From: Atopobiaceae bacterium UBA5363
Lineage (GTDB): Bacteria; Actinomycetota; Coriobacteriia; Coriobacteriales; Atopobiaceae
DNA length: 22,418 nt
Assembly: GCA_002407925.1 (NCBI GenBank)
Contig: DHPN01000024.1
Span: 1-22,418, forward strand
Reading direction: 5' to 3'
This document shows, piece by piece, positions 7,853-15,295 of the stretch. The notes beneath the pieces were generated by a model. That model saw only the letters and a list, made by a program, of their open reading frames with translations, was not told where the DNA came from and ran no database searches. The translations under genes were made by a program, and so were the position numbers. The first letter of the stretch is position 1, and every line of letters begins with the position of its first letter.

Positions 7853-8739
7853 GCGAGATAGTATGGACGCACTTTTCTGTTCGGCGCACACTGCGCGATG
7901 CTGGGCTGATTGTTGTCGGATCCCTTATTTATGCTATCGGGATTGACTGCTTTGAGGTCCCCAATGGCTTAGCGGCGGGGGGATTTACCGGTATCGCCAC
8001 CATTACGTATGCAATCGCTGGTAGCCAAGGCGTCTATTTACCCGTCGGCGCACAAACCATCGCGATGAATGCCCTTTTGTTGCTTGTGGTGGAGATGCGA
8101 ACTCATAACAACAAATATGTCATCCGCAGCGTCGCTGGCATCCTCTTGTCGGGGATATTTACAGATTTGCTTGCCCCCCTGGCGCCAAATTTAAGCCAAG
8201 GAGACCTCTTGCTCTCTGCGCTGTGGGGTGGTGTGATGGTTGGCGTTGGCATAGGCATTGTCTTTTTGTCTGGAGGCAACACCGGAGGGACTGACATAGT
8301 TGCCCAGTTCCTTTCAAAAAGGACAGGTGCGCCAGTAGGGACAGTCTCGGTATGTGTTGATGCGGTAATCGTTGCGGCGTCCATTCCGGTTTTTTCTCTA
8401 GGCAATGCTCTCTATGCAACAGTCGCCATGTTCATTGCTGGCAAGGTTGTTGATGCGGTAGTTGATGGCCCACGCTCTGAGCGAGTTGCATATATCATTT
8501 CAGAGCACCATGAAGAGATTGCCAATGACGTTATGTACGATCTTGGACGTGGCTGTACCGAGCTGCAAGCTCGTGGCACATGGAGCGGTAATAACCGGTC
8601 ATTGCTTTTTTGCGTGCTTGACCGTTCAGAAACTACACATCTGAAAGATATAGTTGCGCATAGGGATCCTGATGCTATTGTCATTATTTCAGAGGTGCAC
8701 GAGGCCTTTGGCGAGGGCTTCAGGAGGCTTAGTCCATAA
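7849..8739 (+). CDS. YitT-family membrane protein (DUF161/DUF2179)
   Basis: A 296-residue integral membrane protein of unknown substrate. I chose GTG at 7849 because AAAGGAG sits 5 bases upstream and the start overlaps the prfB stop as GTGA; a TTG at 7822 would lie deeper in prfB. The N-terminal two thirds hold five or six hydrophobic segments (about residues 20-200), including the family hallmark GGNTGGTDIVAQF near 143. The last 90 residues form a soluble DUF2179-type domain (YIISEHHEEIANDVM through IIISEVHEAFGEGF region). In the family, roles are poorly defined; some members are annotated as transporters. Coupling to prfB implies cotranscription, not necessarily shared function. It ends in TAA. 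Confidence 0.9.
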   Translation: MSEIVWTHFSVRRTLRDAGLIVVGSLIYAIGIDCFEVPNGLAAGGFTGIATITYAIAGSQGVYLPVGAQTIAMNALLLLVVEMRTHNNKYVIRSVAGILLSGIFTDLLAPLAPNLSQGDLLLSALWGGVMVGVGIGIVFLSGGNTGGTDIVAQFLSKRTGAPVGTVSVCVDAVIVAASIPVFSLGNALYATVAMFIAGKVVDAVVDGPRSERVAYIISEHHEEIANDVMYDLGRGCTELQARGTWSGNNRSLLFCVLDRSETTHLKDIVAHRDPDAIVIISEVHEAFGEGFRRLSP

Positions 8740-8808
8740 AGAGAATGCATATGACAGTTTATTGGAAGATAATGCGTATAGATAAGTTGTTATAGAAAGG
8801 AAGGTACT

Positions 8809-9489
8809 ATGAAATTCTTCATTGACACTGCTGACTTAGATGAAATTCGTGAGGCTGAGAGCTGGGGCGTGCTTTCAGGCGTCACCACCAACCCAAGCCT
8901 ATATGCTCGCACAGGAGGCAAGCTGGCAGATTTTGAAGATCATATGGTAAAGATCTGCCATATCTGTGAAGGCCTGCCAGTTTCTGCAGAGTCCCAAGCC
9001 AAAACGACGGAAGACATGATTGCTGATGCACGGCGTCTCTCCAAGCTTGCTCCCAACATCGTTGTCAAGCTCCCCATTTGTGAAGAAGCGCTAACGGCCT
9101 GCCATACGGTCGCCGCCGAAGGCATACGCGTCAATATGACACTTGTCTTTTCTCCTACGCAGGCGCTGCTTGCTGCCAACGCCGGAGCTCGTTACATCTC
9201 TCCATTCGTTGGTCGCTTCGATGACATAGCCGAGGATGGCATCGAGCAGCTCGCCAATGTCGTAGAGGTCATCAAGAACTACACATGGGATAAAAACGTT
9301 GACCACAAAGTCGAGATCATAACAGCATCGATTCGTACCCCCAACCACATAACGCAAGCTGCTCTTCTCGGCGCTGACATCGCTACGGTTCCATTTGCGG
9401 CGTTGAAGAAGGCTGTGAAGCATCCCCTGACCGATCAAGGCCGCGCGAACTTTGATAAGGACTGGCAGAAAGTCCTCGATGCCCAATAG
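8809..9489 (+). CDS. tal: Transaldolase, small TalC/MipB-type
   Basis: A 226-residue TIM-barrel class I aldolase. Transaldolase moves a dihydroxyacetone unit between sedoheptulose-7-P/glyceraldehyde-3-P and erythrose-4-P/fructose-6-P in the non-oxidative pentose phosphate path. N-terminal FIDTADLDEI, GVTTNPS (24-30) and Schiff-base Lys87 in NIVVKLPI are diagnostic. The family also includes fructose-6-phosphate aldolase, which in E. coli FsaA has Gln59 and Tyr131; here the matching residues are Glu61 (SAESQAK) and Phe133 (ISPFVGRFDD), the transaldolase pattern. The start is supported by GAAAGGAAGG at 8795-8804. The two transketolase halves follow immediately, which strengthens the assignment. 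No clear promoter is visible in the 69-base gap upstream. Confidence 0.93.
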   Translation: MKFFIDTADLDEIREAESWGVLSGVTTNPSLYARTGGKLADFEDHMVKICHICEGLPVSAESQAKTTEDMIADARRLSKLAPNIVVKLPICEEALTACHTVAAEGIRVNMTLVFSPTQALLAANAGARYISPFVGRFDDIAEDGIEQLANVVEVIKNYTWDKNVDHKVEIITASIRTPNHITQAALLGADIATVPFAALKKAVKHPLTDQGRANFDKDWQKVLDAQ

Positions 9490-9508
9490 ATTTTTTGCTG
9501 TGCTTCTC

Positions 9509-9536
9509 CACCGGAGCGACGTCAATCTCTCCGGTG
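9509..9536 (+). other. Intercistronic hairpin between tal and the transketolase genes
   Basis: CACCGGAG (9509-9516) and CTCCGGTG (9529-9536) form a perfect 8-pair stem with a 12-base loop. No T-run follows (CCATTATGAAGG), so it is unlikely to be an intrinsic terminator. It could protect the 3' end of the tal segment of a longer mRNA. Confidence 0.45.
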
Positions 9537-9555
9537 CCATTATGAAGGGAGATCT

Positions 9556-10455
9556 ATGGATGCATCAATTGACGTGACCAAAGGGCCGCTCAAAAGTCCA
9601 CAGGTTAGGCTTGTTGCAAACTCCATGCGTCATGACATTATACGAATGCTTGAAGCATCAGGATCAGGGCACCCCGGTGGCTCCCTTTCTGCAGCGGACA
9701 TGATGGCAACGCTTTTTTTCGGAGGAGTTCTCAACTACGATCGCAAAAACCCTGACGATCACACTTACGACCGTTTCTTCCTCTCAAAAGGTCATGCCGC
9801 GCCTGTGCTGTACGCAACCTTTCATCAACTTGGCTGGCTTGATGATGAAGATATGGGGACATTGCGTCAGCTTGGCAGCAAGCTCCAAGGCCATCCGGAC
9901 AACCACGCATGCCCTGGGTTAGAGATCTGCTCTGGATCGCTTGGCCAAGGGCTTTCCGTAAGTTGCGGCGCCGCCTTGGGGATGCGCATGGATGCAGCAA
10001 GGCAAGGCAAGCAGCCGTATCGTGTTTATGTCCTTTGTGGTGACGGCGAGATGCAGGAAGGGTCTAATTGGGAGGCCTTGATGTTCGCCGCTCATCATGG
10101 GCTTGATAACCTCACCATGCTGCTTGATCTCAATAATCTGCAGATAGATGGGCATGTGACTGATATCTGTTCATTGGGAGACGTCCCTGGCAAGCTAGGA
10201 GCTTTTGGCTGGAACGTTCAAGTTGTAGATGGCCATGATGTAGCTGCGGTTAAGGATGCGCTCGTGAAAGCCGGCGATATCAAGGGATGCCCCCAAGCAG
10301 TCGTCTGTTGCACCGTTAAGGGCAAGGGCGTGTCATTTATGGAAGACCGACAAGAGTGGCATGGCAAGGCACCAAATCATGAGCAAGCAGCCATAGCTAT
10401 TGCCGAGCTTGACGCTGAGCGTGCGCGTCTTAAAGAGGAGGTCGAAAATGGCTAA
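9556..10455 (+). CDS. Transketolase, N-terminal (thiamine-diphosphate-binding) subunit
   Basis: The first half of a split transketolase, 299 residues against about 660 for the single-chain enzyme. It binds thiamine diphosphate and Mg2+: GDGEMQEG (162-169) with NN at 193-194 is the classic GDG-NN fold motif. His39 (GSGHPGGS), His80 (SKGHAAP) and His113 (QGHPDN) match cofactor and substrate contact histidines. The complete enzyme transfers two-carbon ketol units between sugar phosphates. GAAGGGA at 9544-9550 is the ribosome binding site; an ATG at 9542 is out of frame. It overlaps the C-terminal partner by 8 bases, so the subunits are translationally coupled and made in similar amounts. Split transketolases are known in archaea and many bacteria, so this is not a frameshift. 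Confidence 0.94.
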   Translation: MDASIDVTKGPLKSPQVRLVANSMRHDIIRMLEASGSGHPGGSLSAADMMATLFFGGVLNYDRKNPDDHTYDRFFLSKGHAAPVLYATFHQLGWLDDEDMGTLRQLGSKLQGHPDNHACPGLEICSGSLGQGLSVSCGAALGMRMDAARQGKQPYRVYVLCGDGEMQEGSNWEALMFAAHHGLDNLTMLLDLNNLQIDGHVTDICSLGDVPGKLGAFGWNVQVVDGHDVAAVKDALVKAGDIKGCPQAVVCCTVKGKGVSFMEDRQEWHGKAPNHEQAAIAIAELDAERARLKEEVENG

Positions 10456-11374
10456 AAGGGCAACGCGTGAGGCATATGGAGAAACTCTTGTCGAGCTTGT
10501 AAACGAGGGCCTCGACATTGTTGCAGTTGACGCCGATCTTGCCGGTTCGACGAAACTTGCGGAGTTTGGGAAAGTCTTCCCTGAGCGTTTGGTGGATGTC
10601 GGTATTGCGGAACAAGATATGATTGACGTTGCCGCAGGGCTTTCCCTTACGGGGCGTGTGGCTTTTACCGGGTCTTTCGCCGTCTTTGCGACAGGCCGAG
10701 CCTATGACCAGATTCGCAATACTGTTTGCGATGCGCAGCTCAATGTCAAGGTGTGCCCGACGCATGCCGGTATAACAGTGGGAGAAGATGGCGCTACGCA
10801 CCAGTCTCTTGAGGACATTGGTCTTATGCGTGGCCTTCCCCAGATGAGGGTGCTCGTGCCCGCGGATTATTGGGCGGCCAAAGCCGCACTGAGGCTCGCT
10901 GCGACCAATGACGGACCCTTTTACGTGCGTCTCGGACGTCATAAGGTCCCAGAAGTATATGATGAGAGCTTCAAGGGCGGCCTGCCATATGCTGGCGTTG
11001 TGCGCCAAGGGAGCGATGTTACGCTAGCGGCTTGTGGCGTCGAGGTCGCACAATGCCTAGCTGCTGCTAAGACTCTTGAAAAGGAAGGGATATCTGCCGA
11101 AGTCATAGATGTCTTCTCGGTCAAGCCGCTTGATGAGGAAGTGCTCCTTACCTCTGCCGCCAAGACGGGCAAAGTTGTCACCGTTGAAGAGCATAACGTG
11201 GCCACAGGGCTAGGCGCTGCAATCGCCGAGCTGCTTGCGCAGGAGCAGCCCTCTCCAATGAAATTCATTGGCATGCGGACCTTTGGCACCTCCGCGCCAG
11301 GAGATGTGTTGCTTACGCATTTTGGTCTTGACGGAGACGGCATTGCTAAGCAAGTTGAAGATTTCTTAGGCTAG
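10448..11374 (+). CDS. Transketolase, C-terminal subunit
   Basis: The second half of the split transketolase, 308 residues, combining the pyrimidine-binding domain and the C-terminal domain. Catalytic Glu55 in VDVGIAEQD activates the thiamine cofactor; FTGSFAVFATGRAYDQIR and HAGITVGEDGATHQSLED are highly conserved. I chose the ATG at 10448 (MAKRATREAYG) because AGAGGAGG lies just upstream inside the preceding gene; earlier ATGs in the frame extend into the partner without homology. With its partner it forms a heteromeric enzyme with active sites at the interface. The related DXS family was considered, but the split form and the transaldolase neighbour favour transketolase. It ends in TAG. Confidence 0.94.
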   Translation: MAKRATREAYGETLVELVNEGLDIVAVDADLAGSTKLAEFGKVFPERLVDVGIAEQDMIDVAAGLSLTGRVAFTGSFAVFATGRAYDQIRNTVCDAQLNVKVCPTHAGITVGEDGATHQSLEDIGLMRGLPQMRVLVPADYWAAKAALRLAATNDGPFYVRLGRHKVPEVYDESFKGGLPYAGVVRQGSDVTLAACGVEVAQCLAAAKTLEKEGISAEVIDVFSVKPLDEEVLLTSAAKTGKVVTVEEHNVATGLGAAIAELLAQEQPSPMKFIGMRTFGTSAPGDVLLTHFGLDGDGIAKQVEDFLG

Positions 11375-11399
11375 GCTTCTCCACAGAATATGCGGCGAT

Positions 11400-11428
11400 C
11401 GCCCTGCCTTTGCGACAGGGCGTTTCTT
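11400..11428 (+). terminator. Weak intrinsic terminator or attenuator after the transketolase genes
   Basis: CGCCCTG (11400-11406) pairs with CAGGGCG (11416-11422) over a 9-base loop, followed by TTTCTT. The stem is short and the U-tract is broken by C. It lies only 18 bases before the start of the aldolase gene and may give partial termination between them. Confidence 0.5.
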
Positions 11429-11445
11429 CCATAAGGAGAAGAAAT

Positions 11446-12102
11446 ATGTTAGAAAGCTTAAAAGACCAGGTTTTGGCTATTGCGCGGCAGGCCCAGCGTG
11501 ATGGAATGTGTAAGCACAAATCCGGGAACTTTTCGATGCGTGAGAGGGATAGCAGCCTTATTGTGGTCACACCTTCTGGGGTTGATCGTGAGAATCTGAA
11601 GTCTGCTGATATGATCGTCATGGACATGGACGCACATGTCATAGAGCGTAGCGGTCAGCTTAGGCCTTCCTCTGAGGTGCTGATGCACCTTGCGATATAT
11701 AAAAGTCGCCCTGACGTTGCGGCAATTGTTCATACGCACTCAATGTATGCGACCGTGTGCGCAGTACTCAATAGGCCCATTCCGGCCGTCGTCTATGAAA
11801 TGCAGTATCTGCGAAGCTCAAGCGGTAAAATTCCAGTTGCGCCCTATGCTCGCCCGGGATCCTCAGAGCTTGCCGCCAATGTGGCGGCATCGCTTTCACA
11901 CTCTGATGCCTGCCTTCTGCAAGCCCATGGCGCAGTGGCCGTCGATGAGACGAACATAGAGAACGCGTATCTTAAATCTTGCTATATTGAGGAAATCGCA
12001 GAGCTCTATTGCCATGCGCTTTCTATAGGCAAAACAGAGCCTGCTGCACTTCCGCCTGAAGAATTGCGTAGTTGGTCGTATCCTTCAGAAATATGCTTTT
12101 GA
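11446..12102 (+). CDS. Class II aldolase/epimerase family protein (FucA/AraD-like)
   Basis: A 218-residue zinc-dependent aldolase-fold protein. Predicted metal ligands are H96 and H98 (IVHTHSMYATV) and H161 (LQAHGAVAV). Glu77 in RPSSEVLMH matches the catalytic Glu of L-fuculose-1-phosphate aldolase. SGNFS (26-30) and TPSG (42-45) match phosphate-binding loops. The fold serves L-fuculose-P aldolase, L-ribulose-5-P 4-epimerase, methylthioribulose-P dehydratase and 5-deoxyribulose-P aldolase; sequence alone does not decide. The neighbouring transaldolase and transketolase suggest a pentose or deoxypentose phosphate substrate. I chose ATG 11446 because AAGGAGA precedes it (11433-11439). It ends in TGA. 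Confidence 0.88.
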   Translation: MLESLKDQVLAIARQAQRDGMCKHKSGNFSMRERDSSLIVVTPSGVDRENLKSADMIVMDMDAHVIERSGQLRPSSEVLMHLAIYKSRPDVAAIVHTHSMYATVCAVLNRPIPAVVYEMQYLRSSSGKIPVAPYARPGSSELAANVAASLSHSDACLLQAHGAVAVDETNIENAYLKSCYIEEIAELYCHALSIGKTEPAALPPEELRSWSYPSEICF

Positions 12103-12281
12103 CCACGGATAGCTTGCTACACCCACAGGTGAGGCTACCATAGAAAGTCGCTCTACATACATCTATTCTAAAGCGTGTTTCGTGAGGGTTTTCTAATGGA
12201 GGTGATCTACAAAGGGTATACTACAGCGCTTGCTACCATAACAATATCTGTCTATGTCGCGAATCGAACAAAGGAGAACTT
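12103..12281 (+). other. Leader region of ftsE
   Basis: This gap of 179 bases has no supportable ORF. A TATACT at 12217-12222 resembles a -10 box but has no good -35 partner, and TTGCTA at 12230 with TATGTC at 12253 is a second weak pair. The FtsE ribosome binding site AAAGGAGAA (12270-12278) is strong. A promoter for the ftsEX pair probably lies here, but I cannot place it. Confidence 0.35.
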
Positions 12282-13292
12282 GTGGCCAACCACTTTCGCA
12301 GCCAAAAGCGACAGGGGATAGCGGATAAGGACACTAAACGGGATCAGGAGAAACTTGAGCACTTGGCGCGTCCATCGGCTACCTCTCATCCTGTTGCAGG
12401 CGAGAAACCAGCCCGAAAGATGACGTCGGCAAAAACCACGGAAGCAGATGCGCCTAAAGAGGATATATCTGTGGCAAAGCCCGAAAGTATCTCAAAGACC
12501 TCAGTTGACATTGATCGGCAGCCAGGGTTTACAAGTGTCTTTTCCCCAATTCCAAAGAATCAAGATCATGCGGTTCCTAAAAACGGAACCCCTACGATCT
12601 CGATGCGAGATGTTACGCTGATCTACCCAGCTCAGCCCAATAAGCCTGCATTAGAAAATGTCAGCTTGGATATCTATCCAGGAGAATTCGTCTTTATTGT
12701 CGGCCATTCTGGATCGGGCAAATCTACCTTCATTCGTTTGCTGACCCGTGAGCTGAAGGCGACGCATGGTACCGTCCTCGTCGCAGGTCAAGATTTGACC
12801 AAGATGAAAAATCGCAAAGTTCCATATCTGCGTCGGCAACTTGGATGCGTCTTTCAAGATTTCAAACTCTTACCAGACAAAACAACGTACGAAAATGTCG
12901 CCTTTGCTCTTGAATGTATCGGCAAACCACGCTCAGTCATAAAAGCCCAGGTTCCTGAAGTGCTACGTCTTGTTGGCCTTGGGGGGAAGATGAGTAACTA
13001 TCCCGATCAGCTTTCCGGTGGAGAGCAGCAACGAGTGGCTGTTGCTCGTGCGATGGTCAATCGTCCTCCCCTGCTTGTATGCGATGAGCCTACAGGCAAC
13101 TTGGATCCAGCCATCTCTTTGGGAATAATGAAGCTGCTTGACCGCATCAATCGCACCGGTACGACCGTTGTGATGGCAACTCATGATCGAGAAATGGTCG
13201 ACTCTATGAGAAAGCGTGTGATTGCGCTGGAAACTGGTCATGTTGTCCGAGACCAGGAGAGGGGAGGCTACGGATACTATGGGGCTCTCTAA
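12282..13292 (+). CDS. ftsE: Cell division ABC ATPase FtsE with long N-terminal extension
   Basis: FtsE is the cytosolic ATPase of the FtsEX complex, which uses ATP binding to switch on cell-wall hydrolases at the division site. The ABC domain spans about residues 106-336: Walker A GHSGSGKS (141-148), Q-loop in CVFQDFKLLPDK, signature LSGGEQQ (244-250), Walker B LLVCDEP (264-270), D-loop NLD, and switch His301 (MATHDRE). The FtsE-like FKLLPD segment supports the assignment. The protein has 336 residues while usual FtsE has about 225. The first 105 residues are polar, rich in Lys, Asp, Ser and Pro, and look disordered. The GTG at 12282 is chosen because it has a strong ribosome binding site, whereas the internal ATGs (12420 and 12603 regions) have none. 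It overlaps ftsX by 14 bases. Confidence 0.94.
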   Translation: MANHFRSQKRQGIADKDTKRDQEKLEHLARPSATSHPVAGEKPARKMTSAKTTEADAPKEDISVAKPESISKTSVDIDRQPGFTSVFSPIPKNQDHAVPKNGTPTISMRDVTLIYPAQPNKPALENVSLDIYPGEFVFIVGHSGSGKSTFIRLLTRELKATHGTVLVAGQDLTKMKNRKVPYLRRQLGCVFQDFKLLPDKTTYENVAFALECIGKPRSVIKAQVPEVLRLVGLGGKMSNYPDQLSGGEQQRVAVARAMVNRPPLLVCDEPTGNLDPAISLGIMKLLDRINRTGTTVVMATHDREMVDSMRKRVIALETGHVVRDQERGGYGYYGAL

Positions 13293-14205
13293 TTTGAGAT
13301 ACTCTCTCCGCGAGGCTTTTCGACACTTCCATCGCAACTTTGGTACTTGCTTGGGTGCCATCATCACAATCTTCCTGTCCTTGTTCATGATTGGCATGTT
13401 TGTACTAGGCAGCGCTTTGATTTCAGGACTTGTCGGCAATGTTGAAGATCGAGTCACAATACAAGCATTCCTTTCGGATGACGCAAACCAAGACGACGTT
13501 AATGCTTTGCAAAGTAAAATAGAAAGCTGGGACAACGTCGAATCCGTAACTTACAAAAGCAAGGATGAAGCCCTCGAAGAGTATCGGGAAACCATGAGCA
13601 ACCGTGATGCAGATGATGCGGTGGCTGCCCTTGATGGGGAGAATCCGGTGCCCGCTTCTTTGGTGATTAAGCTGGATGACCCTGAGCAGGTTGAGTCTGT
13701 GGCAAGCAAACTAACGCAGGATTCCGACTTCCAAAGCGTATGCGACGACCCTGACAACGTTTCCTCTTCAGTACTGTATGGGCGGGAGACGGTCGAGAGG
13801 CTTTTTAGTGTCACATATTATGTGAGGATAGCGACGATTGCTCTTGTTGTTCTTCTCACGTTCGTATCGTTTGTTTTCATCAACAACACAATACGGCTTG
13901 CCATTTCTGCCCGTAGGCGCGAGATCGCTATTGAGCGGCTGGTCGGCGCCAGCAACAGCTTTATCAGGGGACCTTTTGTGGCTGAGGCGGCTTTGGAAGC
14001 CCTCTTTGGTGCAGTTCTAGCCATTGTGACACTCAATGCCGCAACAAATGCAGTCCTGCCGCGGATTTCAAACGCCCTTTCGTTTTTGTCGTTTGAGATA
14101 CCGCATAACGTTGTCGTGAGCACCTATGTGATCTTGATCGTAGTGGGCGTGCTGTTGGGCCTTCTGGGATCAGCTATTGCAATGAGACGCTACTTGAGGG
14201 TCTAG
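13279..14205 (+). CDS. ftsX: Cell division membrane protein FtsX
   Basis: A 308-residue ABC-like permease partner of FtsE that does not transport but passes the ATP signal across the membrane to peptidoglycan hydrolases. Topology: short cytosolic N-terminus with FtsX signature SLREAFRHFHRN (9-20), TM1 (about 24-48), an extracellular domain (about 50-178), then TM2 (about 183-204), TM3 (about 235-258) and TM4 (about 280-302). The extracellular loop is where hydrolases dock in other species. The post-TM2 run TIRLAISARRREIAIERLVGAS is typical. I chose ATG 13279, preceded by GAGGGGAGG inside ftsE; the frame is open upstream to 13222, but only inside ftsE. No hydrolase gene is next to it. It ends in TAG. 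Confidence 0.96.
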   Translation: MGLSNLRYSLREAFRHFHRNFGTCLGAIITIFLSLFMIGMFVLGSALISGLVGNVEDRVTIQAFLSDDANQDDVNALQSKIESWDNVESVTYKSKDEALEEYRETMSNRDADDAVAALDGENPVPASLVIKLDDPEQVESVASKLTQDSDFQSVCDDPDNVSSSVLYGRETVERLFSVTYYVRIATIALVVLLTFVSFVFINNTIRLAISARRREIAIERLVGASNSFIRGPFVAEAALEALFGAVLAIVTLNAATNAVLPRISNALSFLSFEIPHNVVVSTYVILIVVGVLLGLLGSAIAMRRYLRV

Positions 14206-14275
14206 GAGGTAAAAAGGCGCTTGGCTATAGAGCGCAGCTACCATTGTGAGGTGTATTTTCAAGGAAAGATCTGCT

Positions 14276-14304
14276 TTGCTCCCTTGTTTGTAAGAGTCTA
14301 TAAT
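14276..14304 (+). promoter_or_regulatory. Candidate promoter of the tatA-like gene
   Basis: TTGCTC (14276-14281) and a perfect TATAAT (14299-14304) are separated by exactly 17 bases. Transcription would begin near 14311, leaving a leader of about 65 bases before the ATG at 14375. The 169-base gap after ftsX supports an independent transcript. Confidence 0.6.
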
Positions 14305-14374
14305 TTTATCCTCAGAAGGCTTGCTATGTTTGATGGTTGCGCCCATGCGCCCACACTACAGGAAGGACTGCTCC

Positions 14375-14671
14375 ATGAATCTTGGACCTATGGAAATCAT
14401 CGTCATCCTTGTTGTCGTTCTTCTCATTTTTGGCCCAAAGAATCTTCCCAAGCTTGGTAGCGCTTTAGGGAAGACCGTTAAGAATGTTCGTGAGGGCATG
14501 GAAGGCGATGACGAGGAGAAGAAAAGCGACAATGTAGAAGATGTCGTTGCTGAGGAGGAGAGCACCTCAGCTTCAGCTGACGAAGATGAGGGCAAGTTTT
14601 GTCCGAAGTGTGGCGCAAAGAACGCATCGGATGCGACCTTCTGCTCTAAATGCGGTGCTAAGCTCAATTAG
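14375..14671 (+). CDS. TatA-like twin-arginine translocase subunit with C-terminal zinc ribbon
   Basis: A 98-residue protein. Residues 1-40 are TatA/TatE-like: an N-terminal membrane helix (about 5-19), the FG hinge (F19-G20) and an amphipathic helix (PKNLPKLGSALGKTVKNVRE, 21-40). Known TatA proteins polymerise in the membrane to form the Tat export path for folded proteins. Residues 42-72 are a highly acidic linker. The end is a zinc ribbon with C76, C79, C90 and C93 (FCPKCG and FCSKCG, ten residues apart), which TatA proteins normally lack. The ribbon would sit in the cytosol. I chose the ATG at 14375 (MNLGPMEIIVIL) with AGGAAGG at 14360-14366; upstream ATGs add no homologous sequence. No tatC is in this window. 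It ends in TAG. Confidence 0.87.
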   Translation: MNLGPMEIIVILVVVLLIFGPKNLPKLGSALGKTVKNVREGMEGDDEEKKSDNVEDVVAEEESTSASADEDEGKFCPKCGAKNASDATFCSKCGAKLN

Positions 14672-14731
14672 CTTTATTAACTCATCGAACCGCAGCTGTC
14701 TGTACGATACGTTTTCCATAGAAGGAAGAGC

Positions 14732-15205
14732 ATGGCAAAAAAGGAAATGACGCTCACCCCTGAAGGTCGTCAAAAGCTCGTGGATGAGCTGCAGTATCTC
14801 GAGGGGGAGAAAAGCACCGAGATCATCGAAGCAATCAAAGAGGCGCGTGCCCAGGGCGACCTCTCGGAGAATGCTGAGTATGATGCTGCCAAGGAAGAGC
14901 AAGCTAAGAACGCTGCTCGCATAAACGAAATTCGGCAAATCCTTTCGACGGCTCGTGTCGTCGAAGCAGGCTCCGGGGAACTTTCTGTCTCCTTGGGCTG
15001 CACCGTGCAATTTGCTGATGATAGGGGCAGGAAGACTGCCTACACCATAGTTGGCACTACCGAGACCAACTCGCTTGAGAACCGAATTTCTAATGAGTCC
15101 CCCGTTGGGTCGGCAGCGATTGGCCATATCGTCGGGGACAAAATATCTTATGCGACCCCCTCTGGCAAGATGCGCAGTCTCACGATAACGCACATCACAC
15201 GATAA
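14732..15205 (+). CDS. greA: Transcription elongation factor GreA
   Basis: GreA enters the RNA polymerase secondary channel and stimulates cleavage of backtracked RNA. Its 157 residues match the family. The N-terminal coiled coil carries the tip acidic residues D43 and E46 in GDLSENAEYDAAK (42-54), which coordinate the catalytic magnesium. The C-terminal FKBP-like globular domain includes ESPVGSAAIGHIVGDK. GAAGGAAG at 14721-14728 is the ribosome binding site. The gene lies upstream of lysS, an order common in Gram-positive bacteria, but a terminator hairpin separates the two. It ends in TAA. Confidence 0.97.
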   Translation: MAKKEMTLTPEGRQKLVDELQYLEGEKSTEIIEAIKEARAQGDLSENAEYDAAKEEQAKNAARINEIRQILSTARVVEAGSGELSVSLGCTVQFADDRGRKTAYTIVGTTETNSLENRISNESPVGSAAIGHIVGDKISYATPSGKMRSLTITHITR

Positions 15206-15243
15206 GCAGCCTGTGTCAGTAAAAGCGTTTTTTATGGCATGTG

Positions 15244-15282
15244 CCTCGCAACCGCATCGTTTGGCGGTGCGGGGCTGTTTTG
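15244..15282 (+). terminator. Intrinsic terminator after greA
   Basis: CCTCGC plus ACCGC (15244-15255, one bulged A) pairs with GCGGT plus GCGGGG (15264-15274) around an 8-base loop, followed by CTGTTTTG. The U-tract is short and overlaps the run-up to the lysS ribosome binding site (GAAAGGAG), so termination may be partial. Confidence 0.6.
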
Positions 15283-15295
15283 AAAGGAGAGCTTT

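Noticed and set aside
9556..11374. Transketolase gene broken by a frameshift
   Set aside because: Both halves have their own starts, ribosome binding sites and complete domains, and split transketolases are well known.
8809..12102. Sugar module as a mobile element
   Set aside because: No transposase, integrase, flanking repeats or attachment site is visible.
14206..14245. Reverse-strand terminator after ftsX
   Set aside because: The stem is only 5 pairs and no - strand gene lies upstream of it that would need an end.
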